DNA of 64,000 nucleotides from assembly GCA_030278955.1 (NCBI GenBank), contig JAOANR010000009.1, positions 39,208,945 to 39,272,944 of the forward strand, in the 5' to 3' direction. The position numbers and the translations under genes are program-made. Positions 23,895 through 36,203 of this stretch are shown here, piece after piece. The stretch comes from Hygrophila difformis. Lineage: Eukaryota; Streptophyta; Magnoliopsida; Lamiales; Acanthaceae. Within the stretch, counting starts at the first letter, position 1. The number at the start of each line of letters is the position of its first letter. The notes below the pieces were generated by a model. That model searched no databases, was not told the origin of the DNA, and was given only the letters and a program-made list of their open reading frames with translations.

Positions 23895-26800
23895 CTCCTG
23901 AGTCGCTTCGGAAAAGGTTGGGATATTTCTGCTTCATATCCGCTTCCAATTCCCACGTCGCTTCCTCAGTGCCATGATTTGACCATAGGATCTTCACCAT
24001 CTTCACAGTCTTGTTCCTTGTGACCCTTTCCTTGACATCAAGTATCTCGATCGGATATTCCTAGTATGTCAGGTCATCATCCAGCTCGATCACGTCGGGT
24101 TGCAAAACATGAGGTGGGTCGTGCACATATTTCTTCAATTGAGAAACGTGAAATACGTTGTGCACTCGCGACAATTCTGGTGGAAGTGCCAAACGATAAG
24201 CCAAGGTACCTACGCGATCCAGAATCTCGTACGGACCGATGTAGCGAGGACTCAGCTTTCCTCGTTTACCGAATCGCATCACCCATCTCATGGGCGACAC
24301 TTTCAGCATGACTCTGTCTCCCACCTCAAATTCCAACACTTGCCGCCTAGTGTCGGCGTAACTCTTCTGCCTGTCCTGTGCGGCCTTCATTTTCTGTTGA
24401 ACCGCCTTGATTTGTTTGCTCATATCTTCAATGAGTTGCGGTCCAACAACTACCGAATTATCATCTTTTGTCCAGCACAACGGACTGCGACACTTTCGTC
24501 CATAAAGCGCTTCGAACGGTACCATGCCAATACTTGCGTTATAACTGTTGTTGTACGAGAATTCAATTAACGGCAAGTGGTCTTCCCAACTTCCCTTGAA
24601 TTCGAGTACGCACGCTCTTAGCATGTCCTCGAGCGTCTGAATCGTGCGCTCAGTCTGACCGTCCGTCATTGGATGAAACGCTGTGCTCATCTTGATTTGG
24701 GTTCCTAAGGCTTCTTGTAGTTTAGTCCAGAAGTTGGAGACGAATCTACTATCTCGGTCTGAGATAATATCATGTGGTACTCCGTGCCTTCGGACTACGT
24801 TCTCGATATATGCCTTAGCTATTTGATCCATCGACCAATTTTCCTTCATTGGTATGAAGATGGTCAACTATTACCCAAATTTTATTCATTCCTCGGGGAG
24901 ATCTTGGTAACCCTGAAACAAAATCCATGGAGATGCTGTCCCATTTCCAGCTTGCGATCTCCAATGGCTTTACCAATCCTAACGGCTTTTGCCTCACTAC
25001 CTTCACCTTCTGGCAGGTTATGCACTTAGCCACAAAGTCGGCAACATCCTTCTTCATCCGCGGCCACCAGTAAATTTTCTTTAAGTCCTTGTACAACTTA
25101 TCCCCACCAGGGTGGACTGAATAAGGTGTACTGTGGCCTTCTTCCATGAGTTTTCTCTTCAATTCCTCGCACTTATGAGGAACGCACCATCTTCCTTTGA
25201 AACGGATACTTCCGTCCTCATGGATTGTGAATCCTACCGCCTTTCGTTCACCAATCTTTTCTTTGATTCTCTTGAGATTCTCGTCCTCCGGTTGAGCTGT
25301 TCGAATCTCGTCAAATACGGTAGATTCAAGTGTTATGGCATTCACTGTCTCTACCACGGTCCCATAATGGACTAGTTCAGTATCCAACTTGGCTAAGTCC
25401 ATGTACAGTCCCCAAGGTAAAATGAGTGTGTTCGTCGTATGCCTCGTCTTGCGACTCAGTGCGTCCGCAACGACGTTCGCCTTGCCCTCATGGTAGGCTA
25501 TGTCCAGGTCGAAATCCTTGATCAGCTCGAGCCATCGCCTTTGCCTCATATTTAACTCTTTCTGAGTAAATATATACTTGAGGCTCTTGTGATCTGTAAA
25601 CATCCGACAAGTTCGTCCATATAGGTAGTGTCGCCAGATCTTAAGAGCGAACACTACCGCTGCTAATTCCAGATCATGTGTCTGATAGTTTTCTTCGTGT
25701 GGCTTGAGTTGCCTCGATGCATAAGCAATCACCCTTTGGTTTTGCATTAGCACGCAACCAAGACCTTCTTTCGAGGCGTCACTGTATACCTCATAATCCT
25801 CAGTTTCTGATGGCAATGCCAAGACCGGTGCTGATGTGAGTCTCTCCTTAAGCTCTCGGAATGACTGCTCACACTCAGCTGTCCATTCGAATTTCAACCC
25901 TTGCTTCAACAACTGGGTCATTGGTCTCGCAATTTTTGAAAAGTCTTTCACAAATCTTCGGTAGTATCCGGCTAGTCCTAGGAAACTTCTTACCTCAGTC
26001 TGGCTTGTCGGTGCCGGCCAATCAGACACTACCGATATCTTTGCCGGGTCAACCGATACTCCTTGAGCCAATACTATATGACCCAGAAAGGCGACTTCTT
26101 TCATCCAAAAATCGCACTTTGGCAGCTTCGCGTAGAGTTAATTTTTCCTCAAAAGTCCGAGTACTTGGTGCAAATGACTCCGATGCTCCTCTTCATTCCT
26201 CGAGTAAACTAGGATGTCGTCGATAAATACGACAACACATGAGTCTAGTAGCTCACAGAAAACACTATTCATGAGATTCATGAATACTGCGGGAGCATTA
26301 GTCAGACCGAAGGACATTACGGTGAATTCGTAGTGCTCATATCTTGTTCGGAAAGCTGTTTTGGGTATATCTTGCTCGGCGATACGCAGTTGGTGGTATC
26401 CCGATCTCAGGTCAATTTTTGAAAATACTGCCGCTCCTTTCAGCTGATCGAAGAGATCTTCGATCCTAGGCAGCGGGTATTTATTCTTGATTGTTACCTG
26501 ATTAAGGCCTCTATAATCTATGCACAGTCGGAGTCCACCGTCTTTCTTCTTGACGAACAGGACTGGTGCACCCCATGGTGATGTGCTCGGCCGAATATAC
26601 CCTTTCGATAACAACTCCTCAAGTTGTTCCTTCAGTTCTTTCATCTCCGCGGGTGCCATATGATACGGTGCCTTCGATACGGGTTCGATTCCGGGCACCA
26701 GATCGATTGTGAACTCAACTTCACACTCGGGAGGCATTCCTGGGATATCTTCAGGAAAGACGTCGGGGTACTCGCTCACGACTGGAATTCTCTCGATCTT

Positions 26801-28513
26801 ATTCCCCTCGTCCTCCAGGTTATGCACGTAACAGGCGTACAGCTGATATCCTTTCTGCATGAGATTGCAGAACTTCACTGCATTTACTACCTTGGCACCC
26901 TTCTTCTAAGGCTGCATGTAGTAAATGGCCCTCTTTCCTCGACTCTTGGCTAGAGATATTTTCTGTTTCTGACACTCAATAACCGCCTTGTATTGAGTCA
27001 GAAAGTCCATTCCTAAGATAATGTCAAAGTCTTTGAGCTCAAATTCGACTAGGTTCGCGAAAAATTCTATGTTCTTGATCACAATCGGGATTCCATCATA
27101 TCGTTTTGAACACGATACCATTTTACCCGATGGTAGTTGAATTCCTAGGTTAATATTCTTAGGCGCTGGAAGATCTAAGGCAGACCTAATTCTTGGAGAT
27201 AGCAAAGAACAGCTTGCGCCTGAATCGAATAAAACCTTAACAGATACGTTTAAAGCAGTAAACGTACCGGTTATTACTTCTCCTTGGGTAGCCATATCTG
27301 CCTGATTGATGACATTGAGGCGTCCGACCGGTCGCCCTTGGTTTCCTTGCTGGTTCTGATTTTGAGGCGGCCTCTGACCCTGAGGAAACCTCTGTCCCTG
27401 GTTGTTCTGCTGGTTCTGCCCAGCTGGGCTATTCCCTTGAGGTCGATTCAGCAAATCCGGCCTCTTATCGATACGATCCTCGTTTGTGCGACATTCCTTC
27501 CTCATATGGCCTTCTCGGCCGCAACGATAACACGGTCCTGGTTTCGGACACTCTCTCACCAGTTGCGAAATATTGCACTGCTGGCACCTAGGTATGAAAG
27601 TGCCCTGATTCTCCGGCTTCCGGTGGCCGTTACCTCCCTGGTTAAACCCTCTGTTTTCTGGCCTCCTCTGGCCCTCGTTCCTTCCTTGATCGTTTCCTCT
27701 CCTGAAGTTGTTGTTGTTGTTTCTGTTCCTCTTGTCAAAGTTGTTCGAGCCTTTGCTCGATTCTCCATTGTCTTTTCGCTTCAACTGTTGTACTCGGGCA
27801 ATCGCTACTGCGTGGTCATATGCAGCTTGCAGAGTTGCATGCTGTCCTCCCACCAAAATTTCTCGAATGCTCAGGTTCAGCCCCATCTCAAACTTTTGGG
27901 CTTTGTCAGCTTCGGTCGGTACAAGCCTAGGAGCAAATCGAACGAGCTCCTTGAACTTTGCATAATACTCCCGAACCGACTGAGTGCCTTGACGAAGGTT
28001 GATAAACTCTTCGTACTTAGCAACTTTGGTGCTGAGAGGGTAGAACCTCTCTCTCATCATCTCTTTAAATTCCGCCCAGAAATACTCGTGCTCACCCTCG
28101 GCCAGCCCCGCTTGGTGGTTCTGCCACCACTCATCAGCTTCCCCATTCAGATAATATGTCGCCACCCTCACTTTCTCGTTCTCGGGACAGCCGACGGCAG
28201 TCAGGAGCTTGTCAAACGTTCGGATCCAGTCTTCCAATTTTGCAGGATCCTCCTGTCCTTCGTAGTGGGGCGGCTGGTAGGAGTTCACCATCGCCAAATA
28301 GTTAATTCTTGCGGCTGGAGGTGGCACTGCAGCTTGTGCTCGGTTAACTTCTGCGTTTCCTAAAGCAATGAGGACTTGTTCAACTGTCCACAGTCGCTCA
28401 TCCATCGCATTAGGGGCAGGATTAGGTTGGCCTCCAGGGTTTGGCGGGTTCGCACCAACTGGAGTGTTAGCGTTCACTGGGATCTCAGCTTGGGGTCTCC
28501 CTCTTGGCGGCAT
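23878..28513 (-). pseudogene. gag-pol: C gag-pol polyprotein, broken
   Basis: Starts MPPRGRPQAEIP at 28513; the in-frame ATG 12 bases upstream (28525) is less like the relatives. Domains on the minus strand: Gag core (WIRTFDKLLTAVGC, then the FYPLSTKVAKYEEFINLRQ stretch), a degenerate first zinc knuckle (CQQCNISQLVREC, His replaced by Gln), a good second one (CYRCGREGHMRKEC), protease (DSGASCSLLS), RT with FIDD, RNase H ([12 protein letters not shown]), integrase and chromodomain-like tail. Defects: TAG at 26908-26906, TAA at 26140-26138, a short deletion near 24863 shifting the frame within integrase after WVIVD, and TAG at 24063-24061 in the tail. Gag and protease share one frame. Confidence 0.92.
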
Positions 28514-28839
28514 TCTGATGACCAAGCACGCAGAGGTTAGATTCGCAGTTAGATGTAGGTTAATAGTCGAGTTAGACTACGATCAGAATTCTATCTCAAA
28601 ACTCTAAGTGCGAAGAACACCGAAATGGACAAGGAAGGAAAAACACTAGTACGAAATTTCCACTAGATCATAATGATTGATAATAAGGGCTACATCATCA
28701 TATACTACTAGGTTCCCACTACGTAAAATGTGATAACGATAAGGTAAACAAGATGTGATAACGCTAATACGCAATGTACGGAATCGGAATACTAGTAAAA
28801 ACAAGTAAAGAAGTCCATCACAAAAGTAGCATGCAACGC
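28514..28839 (-). other. C leader between ORF0 and gag
   Basis: About 325 bases without a supported gene. This is the equivalent of 10962-11600 in A-I but shorter. Confidence 0.6.
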
Positions 28840-29301
28840 CTAAAGTAAGTAGTCAGGGGAGTAGCCGAGCATCCTGCGATCGGCCTCAATCTCCTCGTCA
28901 GTGCCAAGAGGCAGTGGAGGGTTCTCCACGACCTCCTCGGGATCCTCATCCACAATGTTGATAAACTCATCCGGGTCCTCTTCCTCCTCTTCTTCCATCT
29001 CCGGCTCAGGATTGAGCTGATTTTGCAGCCCAACTATTGCCTCCTCCAATGCAAACATACGTCCCTGTAACATGTGCACATGATGACGGCAATCCTCAAA
29101 CTCAGCTGCCAGTGCGTCGTGGCGAGCAGCCATCTGGTTAGTCCTAATAGTCATCACCTCAATCCTCTCTTCCAATGCCACAATTCTATTCCTATCATTC
29201 GCGGCGTCCCTGGTAATGTGGCGAAGCTCATGCGTAATGTCGGACATAGAGCATAATAAACGCATGATAGAGTCCTTAATCTTGGGTCGGCCATCTAACA
29301 T
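28840..29301 (-). CDS. ORF0 of C (153-aa coiled-coil protein with acidic tail)
   Basis: Intact ORF between the primer-binding site and gag of C, same strand. Residues about 10-95 are rich in heptad-compatible Leu/Ile/Met with many charged residues (for instance NRIVALEERIEVM), suggesting coiled coil. Residues about 97-125 are strongly acidic, with a run of Glu. It occupies the same position as ORF0 of A-I, A-II and D, but its N-terminus differs: a second, out-of-frame ATG nearby (ATGGCCGACCCA) resembles the A-type start, so the original start may have shifted. No known family recognised. Confidence 0.65.
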   Translation of the reverse strand: MLDGRPKIKDSIMRLLCSMSDITHELRHITRDAANDRNRIVALEERIEVMTIRTNQMAARHDALAAEFEDCRHHVHMLQGRMFALEEAIVGLQNQLNPEPEMEEEEEEDPDEFINIVDEDPEEVVENPPLPLGTDEEIEADRRMLGYSPDYLL

Positions 29302-29556
29302 ACAAATTTTACATTAAGGGATTTACCACATAATAATTTTGTTAATGCACATGCTTCCCCCCAAAAATAGTACTAATTTTTTTTAAGACTTGTCGAATTT
29401 TTGAGATATTCTTTTCCATGGGTTTTAAAACAAAAATTTTTCATTTTTCCATGGAAATAATATTCAAAATGCTTTAAAAATAATATTGAATAATTTGGGC
29501 CTCTATAGTGGGCCGAAAAATAATAGCTTTAAAATTTTCGGGCTCTGATACCACTT
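29302..29556 (-). other. C primer-binding site and leader
   Basis: On the minus strand AAG-TGGTATCAGAGCCC follows the 5' LTR directly (plus 29540-29556). It is complementary to tRNA-iMet. The rest is A/T-rich leader without a gene. Confidence 0.88.
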
Positions 29557-32134
29557 TGTAACACCCCGGATTTGATTTCCCAGGCCAGGGCATTACCGCC
29601 ACATTTTTCTAAACAAGACCCGAACCAAGTCGAGCTTATCTAGAAAAATGCTAAGGCTAAGTTGTACCAAGTTTTAAAATACTTTAAAATGCATTCAAAT
29701 ACGCCCGAATTTAAATCAGTGTATCACATGCATAACAGTAATAAATAATTAGTGCGGAAGCAAAATAAGGCCAAACAGAATGCCAAAACCAAAGTTCAAC
29801 ATTCCAAGTCCAATACGAGAAATTTAAAATAAAATAAATACGACAAGTTCTTTATTGAGAAATCCCATCCCGACGTGCCATGTCTTACTCTGCGAGAAAA
29901 TAGAAAACAACAATTTATCAGTACAAACGGTACTGCGTAAGTTAATGTATAGCATAACAAAATTTAAAGTTTTTAGAAGAGTAATAAAAAAAATAGGAAT
30001 TTAATTTTTAAAAATAAGCGAGTAAAATAATTTACGGAAATTCTTACACTATAACACATGCATAATTACCAATGCTCATTTTGATCGAGGACATCCAAAA
30101 ATTACCCACTTGGGCGCTTATGTCCACAAGCCGCCGGTATCAACGATCCTGGGCCTAAGCCGTTTAAGATCAAATTACCCGCTTGGGCGCTTATGTCCAC
30201 AAGCCGATGGTATCAACAAATGTGAAAGCAGCGGACCCTATACAGACACACTCCGGAGCCCTAGATAACCCATACGGATACATCTAGGAGTATAGACTCA
30301 TACTAACACGCAACATAAATTCCTTGGCGCCGTTTTGGCCACCAAAAGAGGGGGCGGCCCAACGAGCTCACGCCAAGTGCACTTACCCTCCAAAGTTGGG
30401 CATCTAACTCGATCAAAACTTACAAAGTTTCAAAATTTGCATTTTAACCATTACAAAACATCATTACATTTCCAGATTTCATAATTTTCACAAATGAGTA
30501 GCAATTGACTCACAATTCATCAAAACGCACGAAACCAATTTTTCCGGTAAAAGCCTCACTGTGGCAGTCATCAAATTCGTACTAGGAAATGTAGTAAAAC
30601 TTTTTAGAAGATTCTGAAAATTTTACAGGTGCTAGAAAGCATCAAAATAAGCATTTTTCTTAGAAATAGGCTTTATCAAATTCGGAATCTAAATGGCCTA
30701 AAAAATCATTTCAGAAACTCATCTTTCAAAGGGTATAGGAATACTGTTCACTCGACCACAGTTCCTTTAAAAATTCATAACAATTCCAAGAGTGATCTAA
30801 AAATTCTGAACTTTTACAGGGATAATCTAGACACATAGATCAACAACTTTCATGAAGAAACTAACCATTGAAAACGATTATAGATAGGAGTAATACGGAC
30901 AACAAAACTGACTACACCATGAAACTAATTTTGTCATCAGAAAACTCAGAAATACCAGATGATTTTTCGACGCGTAAATCATGTCCAAAAATTGTGAAAA
31001 CTTACAAAGATCATATTCTTATGTTAGGAACATTTTTCATTTAGGAAAGATTTCCCAAAAATGAACGGATCTAGATGAAAAACGATGAACAAAAGAAACT
31101 ATACTGATAAAACCGTAACGAACAGATTTGGCAAGAAATGGGATTCGAGTTGTATCACAATGGATACTCAACCAAAAGCTCTAAAATTTGAAAGGCACAA
31201 CACTAACTTACTTTAGAAGAGATTAGGATCGAAAACGCCTTTGGTTGAATCTCCACAATCGTCCGGGACAGCCCACTCTTCCGAAGTTCTACCGAACGAA
31301 TCCTATTTTGGAGAGATTGAAAGAGTTCCTTAGATTTGAGGCTTGAAATTCGAAGTTAGGGCACAAGGGATGGATTAGAACACTTACCTATCAATGGATG
31401 ATCACCTAGGATGCTTGAGGATCAACCAAAGTCTCTGGAAAACCGAAGAACTTTCCCAAAAACTCACTACTCTCAATTGTGTTTCTGAAATCCGGATTAG
31501 GTAAAGAGGGTGGGTTTGTGACTGGTTTTGGATGAGTATAGGGAGTTTTAAGCTTCCCAAGAGCTGCCCTAATGTTCCTAGGACAGCTAAGGAGGATTAA
31601 TAGCAGTCAAGGGACGAATTAAAGTTCCCAAATCCCACATTCACCAACCTTGAACCACTTGGTTCATTTAATCTCACATTGTATACATGTACCCCCATTT
31701 TCCAACTTGAATGGGAGTTTATTGCACTTAAAATTTATCCAATGCATCTCACAACATCCTATAATGACTGAGGATCTGAATTGGGTCGATTGGGAATGAA
31801 AATTTTCGAAAATCGGAGTTGAAACCGCGTGCAGCGCTTGAATCGCCGCCTGCCGCCGCCGCCGCGCGGGTGGCGCGCCGGCGCGTCGCCGCCGCGCGGC
31901 CACCTGCTGCGCATTTTATTTTTTTTATTTTTTTTTATAATATTATGATTTTTAATCTTTAAAAATCATAACATGAATTATCCATGATTGTTGGATAATC
32001 CGATAACTTTCTTCGAGTTGCTATCGTCCGAAAATATTTAATTCCGCTCTCTCGGAATTATTTCGGTTGCGATAGTTAAATCCAATCTTTAATTTTCGGA
32101 TTTAATAATCGATGTTGATTTCTCGGGTATTACA
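29557..32134 (-). repeat. C 5' LTR
   Basis: 2578 bp. On the minus strand it shows a donor-like GTAAGT (plus 31211-31206), the covarying hairpin GCAGTAC / GTACTGA (plus 29936-29930 and 29924-29918) and TTCTCGCAG (acceptor G at plus 29890). A CpG-rich block sits at 31825-31912. The microsatellite of the other LTR is replaced here by a T-rich run. Confidence 0.93.
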
Positions 32135-32423
32135 CATTTCATCGGGTTCGGGAATATGAACATTAACTCTATGTCGCATTTTATTTTTAAGTTATACATT
32201 GCGTTTTGGCCATATCGGCCCAAGTTTAAATTTCCGCTGCGATTATTTTATTATGCATGGATTATGTTATGCTAATTTTAAATTATTATACAATGGGCTT
32301 GATTTATATTTATGTTTTTGAAATACCTTAGCCTTGCATCTCTCAAGTGAGCTCGAATGAAGTCGTGTCTTGCTTGGGAAGTGTGGCGGTGGCATCCCGG
32401 GTTACCAAAACCGGGGTGTTACA
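32135..32423 (+). repeat. Array B LTR 1, right part
   Basis: Continuation of 18883-21088 after element C. It begins with TSD CATTT and ends at GTGTTACA (32423). It matches 36706-36997 of LTR 2. Confidence 0.92.
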
Positions 32424-33050
32424 AAGTGGTATCAGATCCCGGAATATTTTTAAGCTATTATTTTTAAACTATTATTTCTAAAGCCCAAACTTTTAGCCTA
32501 ATATTTTTATTCACTTGTTAGTTAAGCCCAGATAATTATTTTTAGCTCAAATATTCCTAAACCCAAAATTTTTGAAGCCCAAATATTTTTTTTAGCCCAA
32601 TACTTATACTTTAATTAAACTCAAAGTTTTATTATTTTCGTCCCAAAAATTTTAACTATTATTTTTAAATTTTTTAAAGCATTACTTCAATGGAATGAGT
32701 TTTATTTTAAAACCCATGGAAAATATGTATACAAATTATTTTGACAAGTCTAAATCATATTGCATGAAAATTATTTCGAGGGGATTCACATGCATACATA
32801 CATATTTGCGCTAACCTTTTTATATGAACTATCTGTGTTAAATAACATTCCTAGTTATAGATTTCGGCTTGACATCTACTTAGAGGCGCTAACTTGAGGG
32901 TAATCTTGCTTTAGTCTTAAGATGTTGAACAAGAATACTTAGCGTGCCCACGTCTATCATTCTCCCCTTACCATTCATATCTTTTAGATCTTCTTGACTC
33001 TAACATGCCTTAGATTAGAAGCTCATCTTCGCGTACTTTTATAACAGAGA
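32424..33050 (+). other. B-I primer-binding site and leader
   Basis: TGGTATCAGATCCC begins at 32427; the usual GAGCCC reads GATCCC, a one-base departure from the tRNA-iMet complement shared with unit B-II. The leader is A/T-rich. Unlike A, C and D, it contains no ORF0. Confidence 0.8.
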
Positions 33051-34172
33051 ATGGCACCTAGGGGAAGACCAAGGAATGTAATCCCAAACAACATTGACTT
33101 TGACCTCCCCAACATGCCCAACAACAATGGGACTCCTCATAACCTAGGAGAACGAGTGCCTCCTGTGCCCAACAATATGGAGGAACGTTTGAAAACTGTA
33201 GAGGAAGTTCTTGTAGCATTGGGAAATGCTGAAGTGCAACGTGCACAAGCGGGTGTACCACCACCGGTAGCCCGAGTCAACCATTTAGCATTGGTGAACC
33301 CCTACAAACCACCCCATTATGACGGCCAAGAGGACCCGGCCAAGTTGGAGGATTGGATTCGTACTTTCGACAAACTCCTAAATGTTGTCAAATGCCCGGA
33401 GGATGAGAAAGTCTGGGTGGCAACCTATTACTTGAGTGGTGAAGCGGACGAATGGTGGTAAAACCTTCAAGGAGGTTTGATTGAGAATGAGAATGTCTAC
33501 TTCTGGGAAGATTTTAAGGAAGCCTTGAGAGAAAGATTCTATCCCTTGAGCACCAAGACTGCAAAATATGAGGAGTTTATCAACCTTAGACAAGGTGCAC
33601 AAACGGTGCAAGAATACTATACCAAATTCAAGGAGCTAGTCCGATTTGCTAGGAGGTTGGTACCAACTGACTCTGACAAGGCTCAAAAGTTCGAAATGGG
33701 TCTGGACCTTAGTATCCGGGAGATACTTGTAGGAGGAAAATACACGAACCTGCAGGCGATATATGATCGAGCTGTAGCAATTGCTCGGGTCCAGCAACTG
33801 AAGCGTAAGGACAATGGTGAGTCGAGCAATGACTCGCAAGGACTTGAGAAGAAGAATCGGAAAGACAACAATGACAATTTTAGGAAAGGCGATGGATCTC
33901 GAAGGAATCAAAGGAAAGGTCTCAACAACAGAGGAAATGACAACCGTGGTCCATTCATACCACACTGCCCACGATGCAACCATGCACATTTGGTGCGCCA
34001 GTGCCCGAGGCCTGGAGCATGCTATAAGTGCGGCAAGTTTGGTCACAAGGCTAGGGAATGTCGAACGCCAGAGGAAACAATTGAAAAGAGAGTAGATCTG
34101 ATGAACCTTCAGCAAGGAGAGGGTGACAAGGAACAAGATCAAAACCCGAACCTTCTTGAGAATAATGAATAG
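33051..34172 (+). pseudogene. gag: B-I gag, one stop codon
   Basis: Starts MAPRGRPRNVIPNN. Gag core with WIRTFDKLLNVVKC and the FYPLSTKTAKYEEFINLRQ stretch; zinc knuckles CPRCNHAHLVRQC (CX2CX3HX4C) and CYKCGKFGHKAREC (CX2CX4HX4C). The frame ends at TAG 34170-34172, two bases before the conserved 3' hairpin. TAA at 33459-33461, where a Gln codon is expected just after the conserved EADEWW, is the only interruption. No protease or later domain follows: the sequence goes directly from Gag into what is the pol terminus in A, C and D. Confidence 0.9.
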
Positions 34173-34173
34173 G

Positions 34174-34368
34174 CAGTTATGGGGACATAACTGAAGTCCT
34201 AAGGGGGAGAGGATGTGACACCCCGCAAAGAGTTGTCACGCGTCGAGGCAAAAATTTAATTTTCGAGCCTCAATATGTCTACGCGTTCAAGTTGCTTGTC
34301 TACATTGGTTTCTCTTTCCGAGTGCGACCCAACTTCGAGGACGAAGTTGATTTCTAAGGAGGGTAGAT
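34174..34368 (+). promoter_or_regulatory. B-I modules 1 and 2: two hairpin/polypurine units before the LTR
   Basis: Module 1: CAGTTATG (34174-34181), loop GGGA, CATAACTG (34186-34193), then CCTAAGGGGGAGAGGA and TGTGACACCCC (34214). Module 2: AACTTCG-AGGA-CGAAGTT (34331-34348), then CTAAGGAGGGTAGAT and LTR 2 at 34369. Module 1 is non-coding here yet keeps the perfect 8-bp stem. Confidence 0.8.
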
Positions 34369-34408
34369 TGTAATACCCGAGATAGTAGCCAAAAGAAATT
34401 CGTTTCTT

Positions 34409-34460
<52 letters not shown>

Positions 34461-34510
34461 GATTATTATTATTATCATCATCATCATCATCATCATCATC
34501 ATTATCATCA

Positions 34511-34587
<77 letters not shown>
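34409..34587. repeat. (ATT)n / (ATC)n microsatellite
   Basis: Trinucleotide run with a central ATC block and ATT on both sides, at the same LTR position as 18924-19067, but of different composition. Confidence 0.95.
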
Positions 34588-34588
<1 letters not shown>

Positions 34589-36203
34589 TATGGTTATTTA
34601 TACTTCTCCGATGCATGGTCTAGACGGGACCAACAAGTCCATGCACAAATGGTTAGATAAAGTAGTGTAGTATTATTTCTTTTATTTTATCACTAATAAG
34701 ATACATTTAGGATTATGGAAATCAAGTGTTGTCAATGCCATGATTTTTGGACGGATAGATATTGGACGGATAAGACTTGTGTAGTCAAAGAAATCATCCC
34801 TAATTATGTGCCATTCTATGACGGAATTGAAGGTGATTTTTAATAAGACATTATGAGGCTATAGTGGGCAGTTTAAGCTCTCATTCACATTCTCCAAACC
34901 TTAAAAAAAAATTCAGCCATTCCATTATCATTTCCCAACCAACTCTTCTACTGGCGAGAATAGCATAGATCATAGTGTTGAGAGTTTTATTTCTTTAGTG
35001 TTCTTCAACTTCGAAGTTCGACTACTCCACACTCGAATCATCAAGGCAGTAAGTAAATCCTTCCTAACTTTTATCCTTGTCCATAAACTCAAATTCAGGA
35101 TTACAAAATCTCAAATCTTAGACTTGTCCAAATAACGCAGCCACGGCGTTGAGTTCGCGGACTGTTCTCCCGCACTAGGGACCATCAAAACTCGAGTTGA
35201 CCATCCTAATCACTCCTACAGTAAGTTAATATCATACACGTCGAATTTTAGAGGTTTTGGTTGAGTAGAAACCGAGTTACAACCCTTTTATCATAACAGT
35301 GTGAATCTGTCAACTTAGGATTCACTACGACCATTTTCTGTAATCCACCATTTTGACCATGTTGCGTTCGTTTTTCTGAAATCTTTTTCAAATGAAAGTT
35401 GTTCCTAACACATCAAAGTACATGCCTGTTAATTTTCATGAATTTTGGACTTGATTTGATAAGTCAAAAACGATCTGGTTTACCGGGGAAGTTTGCTGTC
35501 AATTCTGTTGCTTGTAGAATCCGAATTTGTAGGGTGTTTTAGGCGGTCTTAAGTTCATCTATTTGTATTCATTTACTTTTGAAACTTGCTCATATATGTA
35601 TCTAGTATGTCTCTGCAAAATATGTTGATTTTTGAAAGCCATATGTGAGAGTCATGGTTTCTAAATCCAATGATGTCCGAAATGTCACTCTTATTAAAAG
35701 TTTTAAATTGGGGTTCTGTAAATTGCATTTTTGACTTAGAAAGATTCCTCAATTCGAAACGGCTATTTCTAGAGAAAATGTTTATTTTGATGTTTTTAAG
35801 CTACTGTAAAATTTTCAGAATTTTTAAAAATATTTTGCTATGTTTCCATGCCTAAAAGTGTTTACTGTTCATTATTGGAAGTCATGCCTTGTAATGCATT
35901 TCTTATGTTCTGCTGTAAAGACGATTTTTGAGGCCCTTCCCAACTTATTTTCGAAAATTATAAAACTAAAAAGTTGTTCCTCCATGTGTTAGCTATTCAC
36001 TACCAAAATTTCGTAATCATCGGGTATCAAATGGATTTTTAGTTTGGTTTGGCGTAAACTATGGTTGAATTGGTTTTGTTTGGGAAAAATATGAATTTTG
36101 GCGGAATTTGTGAATCCGTGTCGAAAACTCGTTTTTACTAAATTATGAACTTTTGAAATATTGTGATGTATGATCGAGTTGGATACTATGAAATATTGAT
36201 TAT

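Larger units (their letters stand above)
21089..32134 (-). mobile_element. C: complete Ty3/gypsy element, minus strand
   Basis: An 11-kb element inserted in array-B LTR 1, with TSD CATTT (21084-21088 and 32135-32139). On the minus strand the order is 5' LTR (32134-29557), primer-binding site, ORF0, gag-pol, two hairpin/polypurine modules, 3' LTR (23715-21089). The LTRs differ by roughly 2 % by eye, plus an (ATT)n expansion in one of them. Gag-pol has three stops and one frameshift. Its LTR is related to that of E. Confidence 0.93.

Noticed and set aside
27284..28363. 359-codon plus-strand ORF opposite C gag
   Set aside because: It is the complement of the Gag coding frame, with no family signature of its own.
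30629..30838. Short plus-strand ORF in the C 5' LTR
   Set aside because: Not conserved in the other LTR copy at 22140-22400 and without features of a gene.
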